Assembly (NCBI RefSeq): GCF_008151785.1 | Contig: NZ_CP036523.1 | Coordinates: 868,001-932,000 of the forward strand | Reading direction: 5' to 3' | Length of the DNA stretch: 64,000 bases | From: Peptacetobacter hiranonis | Lineage (GTDB): Bacteria > Bacillota > Clostridia > Peptostreptococcales > Peptostreptococcaceae | Shown: piece after piece, positions 43,835 to 53,295 of the stretch | How positions within the stretch are numbered: the stretch's first letter is position 1 | How the letters are laid out: each line of letters begins with the position of its first letter | Notes under the pieces: model-generated | What the model was told of the DNA's origin: nothing | The model's database searches: none | Seen by the model: the letters and a program-made list of their open reading frames with translations, nothing else | Made by a program: the position numbers and the translations under genes

Positions 43835-44668
43835 ATGAAATTCTGGAAACTGCATGGTATAGGAAATGATTTTATAGCTATAGACGGAAGAAATGACGGA
43901 AAAAGCCCTTCTGAATATTCTTCGTTAGCATTACAGGTATGTAACAGAAGAATGTCTGTTGGAGCAGATGGACTTTTAGTTGTAAAAAATTCAAATGTAG
44001 CAGATATAGAAATGGTTTATTACAATTCCGATGGTTCAAGGGCTGCTATGTGTGGAAATGGACTTAGATGTTTTTGCAGATTTGTCTATGATAACCATAT
44101 AGTCAACGAAAGAGAATTTGATGTTGATACGTTAGCAGGTATAAAACATGTAACAGTAAATACATCAGATTTAGGAGATGTAATAAATATAAAGGTAGAC
44201 ATGGGAGAAGGTTCATTTAAAACTAGTGACATTCCTATGGCTACAGATAAAGAAAAATTCATCGAGGAAAAAGTACATATATTAGATAGAGATTTTACAA
44301 TGACATCTATGCTTATGGGCGTACCACATACTATAGTATTTGTAGATGAATTTGATTTAGAAATGATAGAAAAATACGGACCAGCTATTGAAAATTGCGA
44401 TTTATTCCCTGAAAAGACAAATGTAAACTTTGTAAAGGTGAGAGACAAGTACAATATAAATGTTTACACTTGGGAAAGAGGATGTGGATATACATTAGGC
44501 TGTGGAACAGGAATGACTGCAGCTGCAGTAGTCTGCAATTATCTTGAAAAAACAGAAAAGAGCATGAATGTTACATCAAAAGGTGGAACAGTTAAAATTG
44601 ATATAGGTGATAAAGTATTTATGACAGGACCAGCTGTTAAAATATGTGAAGGATATCTGGAGGTTTAG
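43835..44668 (+). CDS. dapF: diaminopimelate epimerase
   Basis: A 277-residue cytoplasmic enzyme interconverting LL- and meso-diaminopimelate for lysine and peptidoglycan. Both catalytic cysteines are present: Cys73 in MCGNGLRC and Cys223 in GCGTGMTAAA. The N-terminal KLHGIGNDFI is typical. AAGGAG precedes the ATG. It begins a long run of housekeeping genes; yicC follows after four bases. Confidence 0.97.
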   Translation: MKFWKLHGIGNDFIAIDGRNDGKSPSEYSSLALQVCNRRMSVGADGLLVVKNSNVADIEMVYYNSDGSRAAMCGNGLRCFCRFVYDNHIVNEREFDVDTLAGIKHVTVNTSDLGDVINIKVDMGEGSFKTSDIPMATDKEKFIEEKVHILDRDFTMTSMLMGVPHTIVFVDEFDLEMIEKYGPAIENCDLFPEKTNVNFVKVRDKYNINVYTWERGCGYTLGCGTGMTAAAVVCNYLEKTEKSMNVTSKGGTVKIDIGDKVFMTGPAVKICEGYLEV

Positions 44669-44672
44669 AAAG

Positions 44673-45554
44673 ATGGCAATAAGTATGACAGGCTTCGGAA
44701 GAGGCGAATATAAGGATGACAATTATTATTTTTTAGTAGAATGTAGAACAATAAACCATAAATATTCTGATATAAATATAAGACTTCCTAGAAAAATAGC
44801 TTTTTTAGAGGATAAAGTTAGAAATTTAGTAAAAGACTATGTTAAAAGAGGTAGAGCTGACGTATTTATAAAATTAGAACTTACTGGTAGTGAAGATGTA
44901 AGTTTAAAATTTGATGAACAGTTAGCAGATCAGTACTACAATATACTAACTCAGATAAAAGAAAGATACTCTATGGATGACGATATATCTATAATGAATA
45001 TTGCAAAATTCCCAGACGTTGTTAGAACAGAAGAAAAAGAAGATGATGAAGACCTTCTTTGGAATATGTTAGAACAGGCAGTTAAGGCTTCTATGGAAAA
45101 ACTTACTGAAATGAGAACTATAGAAGGTAAGAAACTTGCAGAAGACATTAAGATGAGATGCGGATTACTTAGAGAATACATAGATAGAATAGAAGAATAC
45201 TCTGAAACAGTAGTGGTTGAGTATAAAGAAAAATTAACTTCAAGAATAAAAGAATTCTTAGATAACCCTGAGATAATAGACGAAAACAGAATAGCTATGG
45301 AAGTTGCTATATATGCTGATAAGAGCAATATAACAGAAGAAATAGTTAGATTTAAAAGCCATATAGCTCAGTTAAAAACAACAATAGAAAGAAATGATTC
45401 TATAGGTAGAAAAATAGACTTCTTAATTCAGGAAATGAACAGAGAAACTAATACTATCGGTTCAAAATCATCAGATTTAGAAATAACAAACACAGTTGTT
45501 GAAATCAAGAGCGAATTAGAAAAAATAAGAGAACAGATTCAGAATATAGAATAA
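44673..45554 (+). CDS. yicC: YicC family endoribonuclease-like protein
   Basis: A 293-residue protein. The start MAISMTGFGRGEY and the C-terminus with GRKIDFLIQEMNRETNTIGSK are family hallmarks; acidic residues there are proposed to act in RNA cleavage. I chose the ATG at 44673 after GGAGG (44659-44663); the frame from 44646 lacks a ribosome site. In most Firmicutes, remA (DUF370) follows between yicC and gmk. Here gmk comes after only 51 bases, so remA is missing from this site. Confidence 0.93.
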   Translation: MAISMTGFGRGEYKDDNYYFLVECRTINHKYSDINIRLPRKIAFLEDKVRNLVKDYVKRGRADVFIKLELTGSEDVSLKFDEQLADQYYNILTQIKERYSMDDDISIMNIAKFPDVVRTEEKEDDEDLLWNMLEQAVKASMEKLTEMRTIEGKKLAEDIKMRCGLLREYIDRIEEYSETVVVEYKEKLTSRIKEFLDNPEIIDENRIAMEVAIYADKSNITEEIVRFKSHIAQLKTTIERNDSIGRKIDFLIQEMNRETNTIGSKSSDLEITNTVVEIKSELEKIREQIQNIE

Positions 45555-45605
45555 TTTGGTAAGATTTATTCTATATGAAAATAAATTTAACGGAGGATTT
45601 TGAAA

Positions 45606-46229
45606 ATGAATAGAAAAGGGATTCTAACTGTTGTTTCAGGACCTTCAGGTGCAGGAAAAGGTACTATATGTAAGGAGTTATTAAAAAATAACGAAAACAT
45701 AAAATTATCAGTATCTGCAACAACTAGAGCTCCTAGAGAAGGGGAAAAAGAAGGCGTAAATTACTACTATAAAACACATGAAGAATTTAAAAAAATGATA
45801 GAAGAAGGAGATCTTTTTGAATATGCTGAGAGATACGGCAATTTCTACGGAACTCCAAAAGCAGCTATAATGGAAAATCTTGAAAAAGGTCAGGATGTCC
45901 TTCTTGAAATAGAAATGATAGGTGCTTTAAATGTTAAAAAAATGTGCCCAGATTCAGTGCTAATATTCGTATTACCACCATCTTTAGAAGAGTTAAAGAG
46001 AAGATTAGTGGGAAGAGGAACTGAAACTGAAGAACAGATTGAAAAAAGATTCAGCATGGCGTATGAAGAGATACAGACTCTTAAAGAATACGACTATTTC
46101 ATAATAAATGAAGATGTTGAAACTGCAGCTAAAGATATAGAATCTATAATAGCAGCGGAAAAAAACAAAACAGAAAGATACAAAGAAGCAATACTTAAAG
46201 AATTTGAGGAGGAATATAAAAAATGTTAA
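45606..46229 (+). CDS. gmk: guanylate kinase
   Basis: A 207-residue enzyme phosphorylating GMP to GDP. The P-loop SGPSGAGKGT is near residues 9-18, followed by STTRAPREGE-like ATTRAPREGEKEGVNYYY, the GMP-binding segment. I chose the ATG at 45606, 9 bases after GGAGG; a TTG at 45600 is less likely. Its last codons overlap rpoZ by 7 bases and contain that gene's ribosome site. Confidence 0.97.
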   Translation: MNRKGILTVVSGPSGAGKGTICKELLKNNENIKLSVSATTRAPREGEKEGVNYYYKTHEEFKKMIEEGDLFEYAERYGNFYGTPKAAIMENLEKGQDVLLEIEMIGALNVKKMCPDSVLIFVLPPSLEELKRRLVGRGTETEEQIEKRFSMAYEEIQTLKEYDYFIINEDVETAAKDIESIIAAEKNKTERYKEAILKEFEEEYKKC

Positions 46230-46492
46230 AACCATCAATAAACGACGTATTAGAAAAAATAGACAACAGATACTACTTAGCTTGGACAGTAGCAAAAAGA
46301 GCTAGAGAATTAGTTGACGGAGCTGAACCTTATGTAGAAACAGCTAAAAAAGAAAAACCAGTTATAACTGCTACTAAAGAAGTTGCAGAAGGAAAAATAA
46401 CTTACAGATTATTAACAGAAGAAGAAATAGCATTAAAAGAAAAATTACATCAGGAAGAACAGAATAGACAGATAGCTGAACAGCAGGAGTAA
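46223..46492 (+). CDS. rpoZ: RNA polymerase omega subunit
   Basis: An 89-residue subunit that helps fold the beta-prime subunit. SINDVLEKIDNRYYLAWTVAKRARELVDG carries the family pattern (split here: NRYYLAWTVAKRAREL). GAGGAGG within gmk precedes the ATG. The order gmk-rpoZ-coaBC is highly conserved in Firmicutes. Confidence 0.96.
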   Translation: MLKPSINDVLEKIDNRYYLAWTVAKRARELVDGAEPYVETAKKEKPVITATKEVAEGKITYRLLTEEEIALKEKLHQEEQNRQIAEQQE

Positions 46493-46496
46493 TATT

Positions 46497-47696
46497 ATGG
46501 AAAAGAAAACAGTAGTAATCGGAGTTTGTGGCGGAATTGCTGCATATAAAGCTTGTGATATTGTTAGTAAATTAAAAAAATTAGATTTAAATGTTCATGT
46601 AATAATGACTAAATCTGCTTGTGAGTTTGTAGCTCCGATGACTTTCCAGACATTAAGCCAGAATTTTGCTATAACAGATATGTTTGAAGAACCAAAGACT
46701 TGGGATGTGGAACATATATCTCTTGCAAAAAAAGCGGATACTTTTTTAATAGTACCTGCAACTGCTAATGTGATAGGGAAGATAGCTGGAGGTATAGCAG
46801 ATGATATGCTTACTACTACAGTTATGGCTACAAAAGCACCAGTTATAATAGCACCTGCTATGAATACAAATATGTACGAAAATCCTATAGTTCAGGATAA
46901 TATCGAAAAACTAAAAGGATATGGATACAAGTTTGTAGAGCCAGCTTCTGGTAGACTTGCTTGTGGGGATTTAGGTAGAGGAAAATTAGCAGATGTGGAC
47001 GATATAGTTCATGAAGTTTATGTTTCTCTATTTGGAAGCGATGATTTAAAAGGTATGAAAATAACTGTTACAGCAGGACCTACAGTTGAAGATATAGACC
47101 CAGTAAGATATATAACTAATAGATCTTCAGGTAAGATGGGTTATTCAATAGCTAAAAGAGCAATTATGAGAGGTGCTGAAGTAACTCTTATATCAGGGCC
47201 AACTAGTTTAGATAGACCTAGAGGAGTGCACAAATTTGTACAGACTTCATCTGCAGAAAGTCTTTACAATGCTGTAAATGATAATTTTGAAGATTGTGAT
47301 GCACTTATTCAGAGTGCTGCAGTTGCGGATTATAAACCTAAGAATTATTCAAAGAAAAAGGTTAAAAAGAAAGATGGAGATCTTTCAATAGAATTAGCTA
47401 GAACTAAGGACGTTGCCAAAGAAATGGGTAAAATAAAAGCGGACAAAGTTTTAGTTGGATTTGCAGCTGAAACAAATGACTTACTTCAGAATGCTCAGAG
47501 AAAAATAGAATCTAAAAACTTAGATTTTATTGTTGCAAACGACTTAACTAAAGAAGGTGCTGGATTTAATACAGATACTAATATAGTTAAGATAATAGAT
47601 GCTGACGGAAATATGGAAGATTATCCAAAGATGAGCAAAGAAGATGTTGCAGATATAATACTTGATAAGGTAAAGGCAATAATAGAAAATCAGTAA
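46497..47696 (+). CDS. coaBC: bifunctional phosphopantothenoylcysteine decarboxylase/synthase
   Basis: A 399-residue enzyme of coenzyme A synthesis. The N-terminal flavoprotein (CoaC) half begins VVIGVCGGIAAYKA and contains APAMNTNMYENP. The C-terminal (CoaB) half starts near residue 185 with KITVTAGPTVEDIDPVRYI and has FAAET. It is followed by a terminator at 47706, so priA is in a separate unit. Length is standard. Confidence 0.97.
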   Translation: MEKKTVVIGVCGGIAAYKACDIVSKLKKLDLNVHVIMTKSACEFVAPMTFQTLSQNFAITDMFEEPKTWDVEHISLAKKADTFLIVPATANVIGKIAGGIADDMLTTTVMATKAPVIIAPAMNTNMYENPIVQDNIEKLKGYGYKFVEPASGRLACGDLGRGKLADVDDIVHEVYVSLFGSDDLKGMKITVTAGPTVEDIDPVRYITNRSSGKMGYSIAKRAIMRGAEVTLISGPTSLDRPRGVHKFVQTSSAESLYNAVNDNFEDCDALIQSAAVADYKPKNYSKKKVKKKDGDLSIELARTKDVAKEMGKIKADKVLVGFAAETNDLLQNAQRKIESKNLDFIVANDLTKEGAGFNTDTNIVKIIDADGNMEDYPKMSKEDVADIILDKVKAIIENQ

Positions 47697-47705
47697 TAAT
47701 TAGAA

Positions 47706-47733
47706 AATAGAGGAGGTAACTCCTCTATTTTTT
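47706..47733 (+). terminator. terminator after coaBC
   Basis: AATAGAGGAG with CTCCTCTATT, a GTAA tetraloop, then T residues. It lies 36 bases before the priA start. Confidence 0.9.
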
Positions 47734-47768
47734 CACATAATATTTTAGAAAAAGGAGGGATTGAGTAA

Positions 47769-50261
47769 ATGTATGCAGAGGTTATAGTCAGGAGTAATAC
47801 GGTTTACACAGATAATCTCTTCACTTATAAAATCCCAGAATTTCTAGAGGATATTGTTAGAATAGGACATAGAGTTTTAGTTCCTTTTGGAAAGGGTAAT
47901 AAACCTATAGAGGCATTTGTCTTTAAGATTAAGAATAATTTTGGAGATGAAAAAGGTTTAGAGGAAGAGAATTCAGACAAAAAATTTAAGATAAAAGAGA
48001 TTGAAGATATTTTAGATGAGGAGCCTTTATTTTTACCTGAGCAGCTAGAGTTAGTTCATTGGATGAAGAATAGATATATTTGCACATATATGGAATGTAT
48101 AAATATGATTTATCCAAAGGGACTTAAATTAAAAAATTATAAAGTTGCAGTTCTAAAAAATGATTATTTAGAAAAGCTAGATTCTCTATCTGATGATGAG
48201 AAAAAAGTTGCAGTAAAAATTTCGGAAAATAAAGGAAAAATTAAGGTAGAAAAGTTAAAATACTTGGAAAATATTAATAATATACTACACCGAATGAAGA
48301 ATAAAGGTGTTGTAGATATAAAATGGGAATATACTAACACAAAAAATGAAAAAAATATGTGCTTTGTAAGTCTGAGATATGACGAGGATGATACAGAGGA
48401 GTATATTTCTGAGAATAAGATAAGAATTGGAAATAAGCAGCGAGAGATTATAGAGTTCTTAAAATTAAATGAGGAAGCTGAGATAAATGATATTGTTGAG
48501 ATTTTAAAGGTTTCTAAGCAGAGTATAAATTCATTGAAAGATAGAGGTTTAGTTGATTTTACAATGAAGGCGTATTATAGAAAGCCTGAATCCAGATATG
48601 GTGCTGAATCAAAGAAAATAGAGCTAAATGAGCAACAGAAAGAGGTTGCTGATATTATAAAAAATGAGATGTTTGAAGAGGACAAAAAGCCGTACATACT
48701 TCATGGTGTAACTGGAAGTGGTAAGACAGAGGTATATATGGATATAGTAGAATACGCATTATCTCAAGGATTGGATAGTATAATACTAGTCCCAGAGATT
48801 TCTCTTACACCTCAGACCGTTGCTAGAATAAAGAATAGATTTGGCGATATAGTAGGAGTTTTCCACAGTCAGCTATCTGAAGGAGAAAAACACGATGTTT
48901 TTAGAGCTGTTAAAAAAGGCGAGATAAGAATACTTATTGGAGCAAGATCAGCACTGTTTGCACCATTTAGAAGCTTGGGAGTTGTAATAATCGACGAATT
49001 CCACGAGGCTTCGTATAAATCAGAAATGAATCCAAAGTTTAGTGCACTTGAGGTTGCGAGATATATGTCTTTTAAGAATAATGTAACTTTGGTGATGGGT
49101 TCGGCGACACCTTCAGTAGAGGAATACTATAAAGCGAAAAATGGAGAATATAAACTATTAAAGATAGATAAAAGAGCAAATTCTAAACCGCTGCCTAAAA
49201 TAGAGGTTGTGGATATGAAAGAAGAGCTGGGTATGGGAAATAAGAGTATATTCAGTTCTGTTTTGATAGATAAGATAAAGAAAAATACTGCAGAAAAAAA
49301 TCAGACGATTTTATTCTTAAATAGAAGAGGATATGCAAACTTTGTATCTTGTAGAAGTTGTGGTTATGTTATGAAATGTGAAAACTGCGATATTTCTCTT
49401 ACATATCATAAAAGAAGCAATTCTGCTAGATGCCACTACTGTGGATACGAAAAACAAGTTCCACAGGAGTGCCCAGAATGTGGTAGTAATTATTTAAGAC
49501 CATTTGGAACTGGAACTCAGAGAATTGAGGAAGAACTAAAGCACTTAATTCCTGGTATTAGAGTGCTAAGAATGGACAAGGATACCACGGCTAGAAAGGG
49601 AGCTACTGAAGAAATTCTAGAGAAATTTAGAAATAAAGAGGCCGATGTTTTAATAGGAACTCAGATGATTTCTAAAGGACTAGATTTTTCTGATGTTACA
49701 CTTGTAGGAATAATTTCGGCGGATATGATGTTAAACTTCCCTGATTTTAAAAGCTTTGAAACAACATTCCAGTTGATTACACAGGTTGCGGGAAGAGCAG
49801 GAAGAGCTGATAAAGAAGGCGAAGTTATACTCCAGACTTATAACACAGATCATTATGCGATAAGATGTGCGATGGAGTACGATTTTGAAAAGTTTTACGA
49901 AAATGAAATTAAAATCAGAGAAACTTTTGAATACCCACCATTTAATAATATGATAAGTGTTGTTATAAGTGGAGAGAATGAAAAATTAGTAGAAAAAAAC
50001 GCATACTCAATGTACAACTCTTTAAGATATTTATTTAAAGGAAGAGGAATTGAGGATTTGAGTTTTATACTAGGGCCGAATCCTTGTGCTATTTCTAGGA
50101 TAAATAAAAACTATAGATGGCAGATATTATTTAAGGATGATGGTGTTGAAATTAATCTTTTAAAGGGTATAATTAAATATGTATGCATAACAAAACGAGA
50201 TGTTGTATTTGACAAGGGAATAAATATTTCTATCTCGGTTAATCCAAACAGCGTACTTTAA
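47769..50261 (+). CDS. priA: primosomal helicase PriA
   Basis: An 830-residue 3'-5' helicase that restarts stalled replication forks. The N-terminal DNA-binding region begins YAEVIVRSNTVYTDNLFTYK. Walker A is GVTGSGKTE (near residue 313). The Walker B region reads DEFHEASYKS, with Phe in the usual DEEH. Zinc pairs are CRSCGYVMKCENC and CHYCG…CPECG (about 537-578). The protein is longer than most (around 730-800) owing to the region between residues 120 and 280. AAAGGAGGG precedes the ATG. Confidence 0.95.
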   Translation: MYAEVIVRSNTVYTDNLFTYKIPEFLEDIVRIGHRVLVPFGKGNKPIEAFVFKIKNNFGDEKGLEEENSDKKFKIKEIEDILDEEPLFLPEQLELVHWMKNRYICTYMECINMIYPKGLKLKNYKVAVLKNDYLEKLDSLSDDEKKVAVKISENKGKIKVEKLKYLENINNILHRMKNKGVVDIKWEYTNTKNEKNMCFVSLRYDEDDTEEYISENKIRIGNKQREIIEFLKLNEEAEINDIVEILKVSKQSINSLKDRGLVDFTMKAYYRKPESRYGAESKKIELNEQQKEVADIIKNEMFEEDKKPYILHGVTGSGKTEVYMDIVEYALSQGLDSIILVPEISLTPQTVARIKNRFGDIVGVFHSQLSEGEKHDVFRAVKKGEIRILIGARSALFAPFRSLGVVIIDEFHEASYKSEMNPKFSALEVARYMSFKNNVTLVMGSATPSVEEYYKAKNGEYKLLKIDKRANSKPLPKIEVVDMKEELGMGNKSIFSSVLIDKIKKNTAEKNQTILFLNRRGYANFVSCRSCGYVMKCENCDISLTYHKRSNSARCHYCGYEKQVPQECPECGSNYLRPFGTGTQRIEEELKHLIPGIRVLRMDKDTTARKGATEEILEKFRNKEADVLIGTQMISKGLDFSDVTLVGIISADMMLNFPDFKSFETTFQLITQVAGRAGRADKEGEVILQTYNTDHYAIRCAMEYDFEKFYENEIKIRETFEYPPFNNMISVVISGENEKLVEKNAYSMYNSLRYLFKGRGIEDLSFILGPNPCAISRINKNYRWQILFKDDGVEINLLKGIIKYVCITKRDVVFDKGINISISVNPNSVL

Positions 50262-50331
50262 AATAAAAAATTAAAATCATTAAAATTTATAAAATAACGG
50301 CAGTAAAAGACTGCTATTAGGAGGAAGAAAA

Positions 50332-50772
50332 ATGGCTTTAAGAAGAGTTACAAAAATGGGTGAACCAGTATTAAGAAAAAAATGTAAACCGGTTACAAAA
50401 TTCGATGAAAAATTAGGACAGTTATTAGATGATATGGCTGATACTATGTACGAAGCAGATGGTGTAGGTCTTGCAGCACCTCAGGTTGGTATGTTAAAAA
50501 GAGCGGTTGTTATAGATATCGGTGAAGGGCTTATAGAATTAATAAATCCAGAAATAATAGAAACTGCTGGAGAACAGACAGATATAGAAGGATGTTTAAG
50601 TGTAGATAATATAAATGAACCTGTTACTAGACCATACTTTGTAAAAGTAAAAGCTCAGGATAGACATGGTAAAGAATTTGAATTAGCAGGTGAAGAATTA
50701 CTTGCTAGAGCTTTCTGCCACGAGTTAGACCATTTAGACGGAATATTATTCGTTGATAGAATAGAAAAATAA
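50332..50772 (+). CDS. def: peptide deformylase
   Basis: A 146-residue metalloenzyme removing the N-terminal formyl group of new proteins. All three motifs are present: GVGLAAPQ (44-51), EGCLS with metal ligand Cys88, and HELDH with His130 and His134. The length is that of the short type 1 enzymes. AGGAGG precedes the ATG. fmt, which acts on the same formyl group, follows after 45 bases. Confidence 0.97.
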   Translation: MALRRVTKMGEPVLRKKCKPVTKFDEKLGQLLDDMADTMYEADGVGLAAPQVGMLKRAVVIDIGEGLIELINPEIIETAGEQTDIEGCLSVDNINEPVTRPYFVKVKAQDRHGKEFELAGEELLARAFCHELDHLDGILFVDRIEK

Positions 50773-50817
50773 TTAATAGATTAGAAAACAGTAAACGAGA
50801 AAGTAGGATGAATGTAG

Positions 50818-51747
50818 ATGAAAGTTGTATTTATGGGGACTCCAGATATAGCTGTTCCATGCTTACAGAAATTAATAGATGAAAAGCATGATATACTAGC
50901 TGTAGTTACTCAGCCTGATAAACCAAAGGGCAGAGGTAAAAAACTGGCAATGCCACCAGTAAAAGAATTAGCTGTTGAGCACGATATACCAGTGTATCAG
51001 CCAGTTAGAGCAAGAGATGAAGAGTTTGTTCAGACTATAAAAGAAATAAATCCAGATTTAATAGTAGTTGTAGCATTTGGACAGATACTTCCAAAAGAAA
51101 TACTAGAAGTACCAAAATTTGGATGTGTAAACGTACATGTTTCATTACTTCCAAAATACAGAGGAGCAGCGCCAATAAACTGGGTAATAATAAACGGTGA
51201 AGAAAAAACTGGTGTTACTACAATGTATATGGATGAAGGACTAGATACAGGAGATATGATACTAACAAGAGAATTTAAGTTAGATGATCAGATAACTGCC
51301 GGTGAACTTCACGACATAATGATGGTTGAAGGAGCAGAAGTGTTAAAAGAAACTGTTGATTTAATAGCAGAAGGAAAAGCTCCAAGAATTCAGCAGAATC
51401 ATGCAGAATTTACTTATGCACCTACAATGGATAAAGAATTAGGTCATGTAGATTTTAGCAAGACTTCAAGAGAAATACACAATCTAGTTAGAGGAGTTAA
51501 TCCTTGGCCAAGTGCTTATGCTATATACAATGAAGGAAAGATGAAAATCTGGAAAACAGAAGTATTAAACGAAACTAGCAATAAAGAGCCTGGTACTATA
51601 CTAGGTACAGATAAAATGGGGATAAAAGTAAGTACAGGAGATGGCGTAATTTTAATAAAAGAAATGCAGATGCCAAATAAAAAGAGAATGCCTGTATCAG
51701 AATATATAAAAGGTAACAGTGTAGAAACTGGAGCCGTTCTTTCATAG
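50818..51747 (+). CDS. fmt: methionyl-tRNA formyltransferase
   Basis: A 309-residue enzyme that formylates initiator Met-tRNA using 10-formyl-THF. VFMGTPDIAVPCL starts the N-terminal domain; VNVHVSLLPKYRGAAPINW contains the catalytic His and the folate loop. The C-terminal domain (about 205-309) includes LVRGVNPWPSAYA. AAAGTAGGATG is a modest ribosome site. Eight bases separate it from the DUF116 gene. Confidence 0.97.
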   Translation: MKVVFMGTPDIAVPCLQKLIDEKHDILAVVTQPDKPKGRGKKLAMPPVKELAVEHDIPVYQPVRARDEEFVQTIKEINPDLIVVVAFGQILPKEILEVPKFGCVNVHVSLLPKYRGAAPINWVIINGEEKTGVTTMYMDEGLDTGDMILTREFKLDDQITAGELHDIMMVEGAEVLKETVDLIAEGKAPRIQQNHAEFTYAPTMDKELGHVDFSKTSREIHNLVRGVNPWPSAYAIYNEGKMKIWKTEVLNETSNKEPGTILGTDKMGIKVSTGDGVILIKEMQMPNKKRMPVSEYIKGNSVETGAVLS

Positions 51748-51755
51748 GTGATATC

Positions 51756-52490
51756 ATGTCAGATATGAAGAAATATTCAATAAGTATAGCTATTTTATTT
51801 TCTGTGCTACTTGCAATAACTTTGATAGGTGATTTTTTAGTAGCTGGAACACCAACTTTAATAATATATATAAGTATAATTTTAATTTCGATAATTGCAG
51901 CAATATTATTATTCTCTGCAATTATAACTAAAAAAGTTTTAGACGATAAAAAAGTTAGTCCAAGCTTAATGAAAATCAATTATAGAATTGTAAAATTATT
52001 ATATCCTATAATTGTAGTTATTTCAGAATTAGCGGGGATGTCTAAGAGTGGGATTAGAAGAGTTTTTATTAAATTAAATAATAGCTATGTTAGAACTGGA
52101 AAATATTCTTTTAAGGGTAAGGATATACTAGTATTATTACCTCATTGTCTACAGCAGCATACATGTAAATTTAGAGTTACATCTACAATAGAAAATTGTG
52201 CGAGATGTGGACTTTGTAATATAGCAGATCTTGCAAAATTGGGAGATGATGAAGATGTGCATGTATTTATAGCAACAGGTGGAACTTTGGCTAGAAAGGT
52301 TATAATAGAAAATAGACCAAAAGCTGTAATTGCAGTTGCTTGCGAGAGAGATTTAACTGAGGGGATAATAGATGTCAAGGGAATTCCAGTACTTGGTGTA
52401 TATAATGAAAGGCCTAATGGACCTTGTTTTGACACTAGGGTAAATATGGAAATGGTAAGAGAAGCTGTATCGTTTTTTAAAGGAAAATAG
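51756..52490 (+). CDS. DUF116 membrane-anchored protein
   Basis: A 244-residue protein with two N-terminal hydrophobic segments (residues 9-26 and 31-55). The cytoplasmic part contains LPHCLQQHTCKFR, NCARCGLCNIADL and AVACERDLTEGI, the conserved cysteines of DUF116, possibly binding metal or an iron-sulfur centre. The family lies between fmt and a metallopeptidase in many clostridia. Biochemical role unknown. Confidence 0.9.
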   Translation: MSDMKKYSISIAILFSVLLAITLIGDFLVAGTPTLIIYISIILISIIAAILLFSAIITKKVLDDKKVSPSLMKINYRIVKLLYPIIVVISELAGMSKSGIRRVFIKLNNSYVRTGKYSFKGKDILVLLPHCLQQHTCKFRVTSTIENCARCGLCNIADLAKLGDDEDVHVFIATGGTLARKVIIENRPKAVIAVACERDLTEGIIDVKGIPVLGVYNERPNGPCFDTRVNMEMVREAVSFFKGK

Positions 52491-52505
52491 GACGGTGATT
52501 TTAAA

Positions 52506-53213
52506 ATGATGCCATATTATGGAATGGGTATGTTTTATGACCCAACAATGATGATTTTAATACCTGCGATACTATTTACAATGTACGCACAGTTTAAAGT
52601 ATCATCAACTACAAATAGATTTTTTAGAATAAAATCTCGTAGCGGATATAATGGACAGCAGACTGCGGAGAGAATTTTAGCAGCTAACGGAATAAGAGAT
52701 GTTAGAATAGTTCCGATAAGAGGGACTTTAACTGACCATTACGATCCAAGAAGAAAAGTACTTAGATTATCAGAAGAAGTGTACTATGGTACATCTATAA
52801 CTTCTGTTGCTGTTGCGGCACATGAATGTGGTCATGCACTACAGCATGCTTATGGATATAAGCCTCTAGAAATAAGAGGGGCAATAGTTCCGGTTGTAAA
52901 CTTTGCTTCTAGTTTATCTTGGATACTTATATTTGTAGGTTTATTCTTCTCTGGAAATAATACTATGCTACAGATTGGGATATTAATGTTCTCTGCAACA
53001 GTAATTTTCCAGTTAATAACTCTTCCGGTAGAGTTTAATGCTTCTAGTAGAGCATTAGTTCAGTTACAGGATTTAGGTATTGTGGATAGTGGAGAAGCAA
53101 GAGATAGTAGAAAAGTATTATCTGCAGCTGCTATGACTTATGTTGCTGCGGCATTAACTGCAATACTACAACTTGCAAGACTATTACTAATAGCAAACAA
53201 TAGAGATGACTAA
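52506..53213 (+). CDS. membrane zinc metallopeptidase (Zn_peptidase_2 family)
   Basis: A 235-residue protein. The zinc motif HECGH is at residues 106-110, preceded by SITSVAVAA. Hydrophobic segments lie near residues 10-28, 127-148, 150-172 and 210-228. The substrate is unknown. AGGACGGTGA precedes the ATG. A terminator follows at 53221, marking the end of the dapF-side block before the HUH gene insertion. Confidence 0.92.
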   Translation: MMPYYGMGMFYDPTMMILIPAILFTMYAQFKVSSTTNRFFRIKSRSGYNGQQTAERILAANGIRDVRIVPIRGTLTDHYDPRRKVLRLSEEVYYGTSITSVAVAAHECGHALQHAYGYKPLEIRGAIVPVVNFASSLSWILIFVGLFFSGNNTMLQIGILMFSATVIFQLITLPVEFNASSRALVQLQDLGIVDSGEARDSRKVLSAAAMTYVAAALTAILQLARLLLIANNRDD

Positions 53214-53220
53214 ATAGACT

Positions 53221-53253
53221 GGCTGTCACAATATTTTGTGGCAGTCTTTTTTT
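53221..53253 (+). terminator. terminator after the metallopeptidase gene
   Basis: GGCTGTCACAA with TTGTGGCAGTC (one mismatch and a G-U), loop TATT, then seven T residues. Confidence 0.88.
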
Positions 53254-53295
53254 ATTCCTAAGGAAATTATAATAATTTAAAACTGTGGAAAACTT

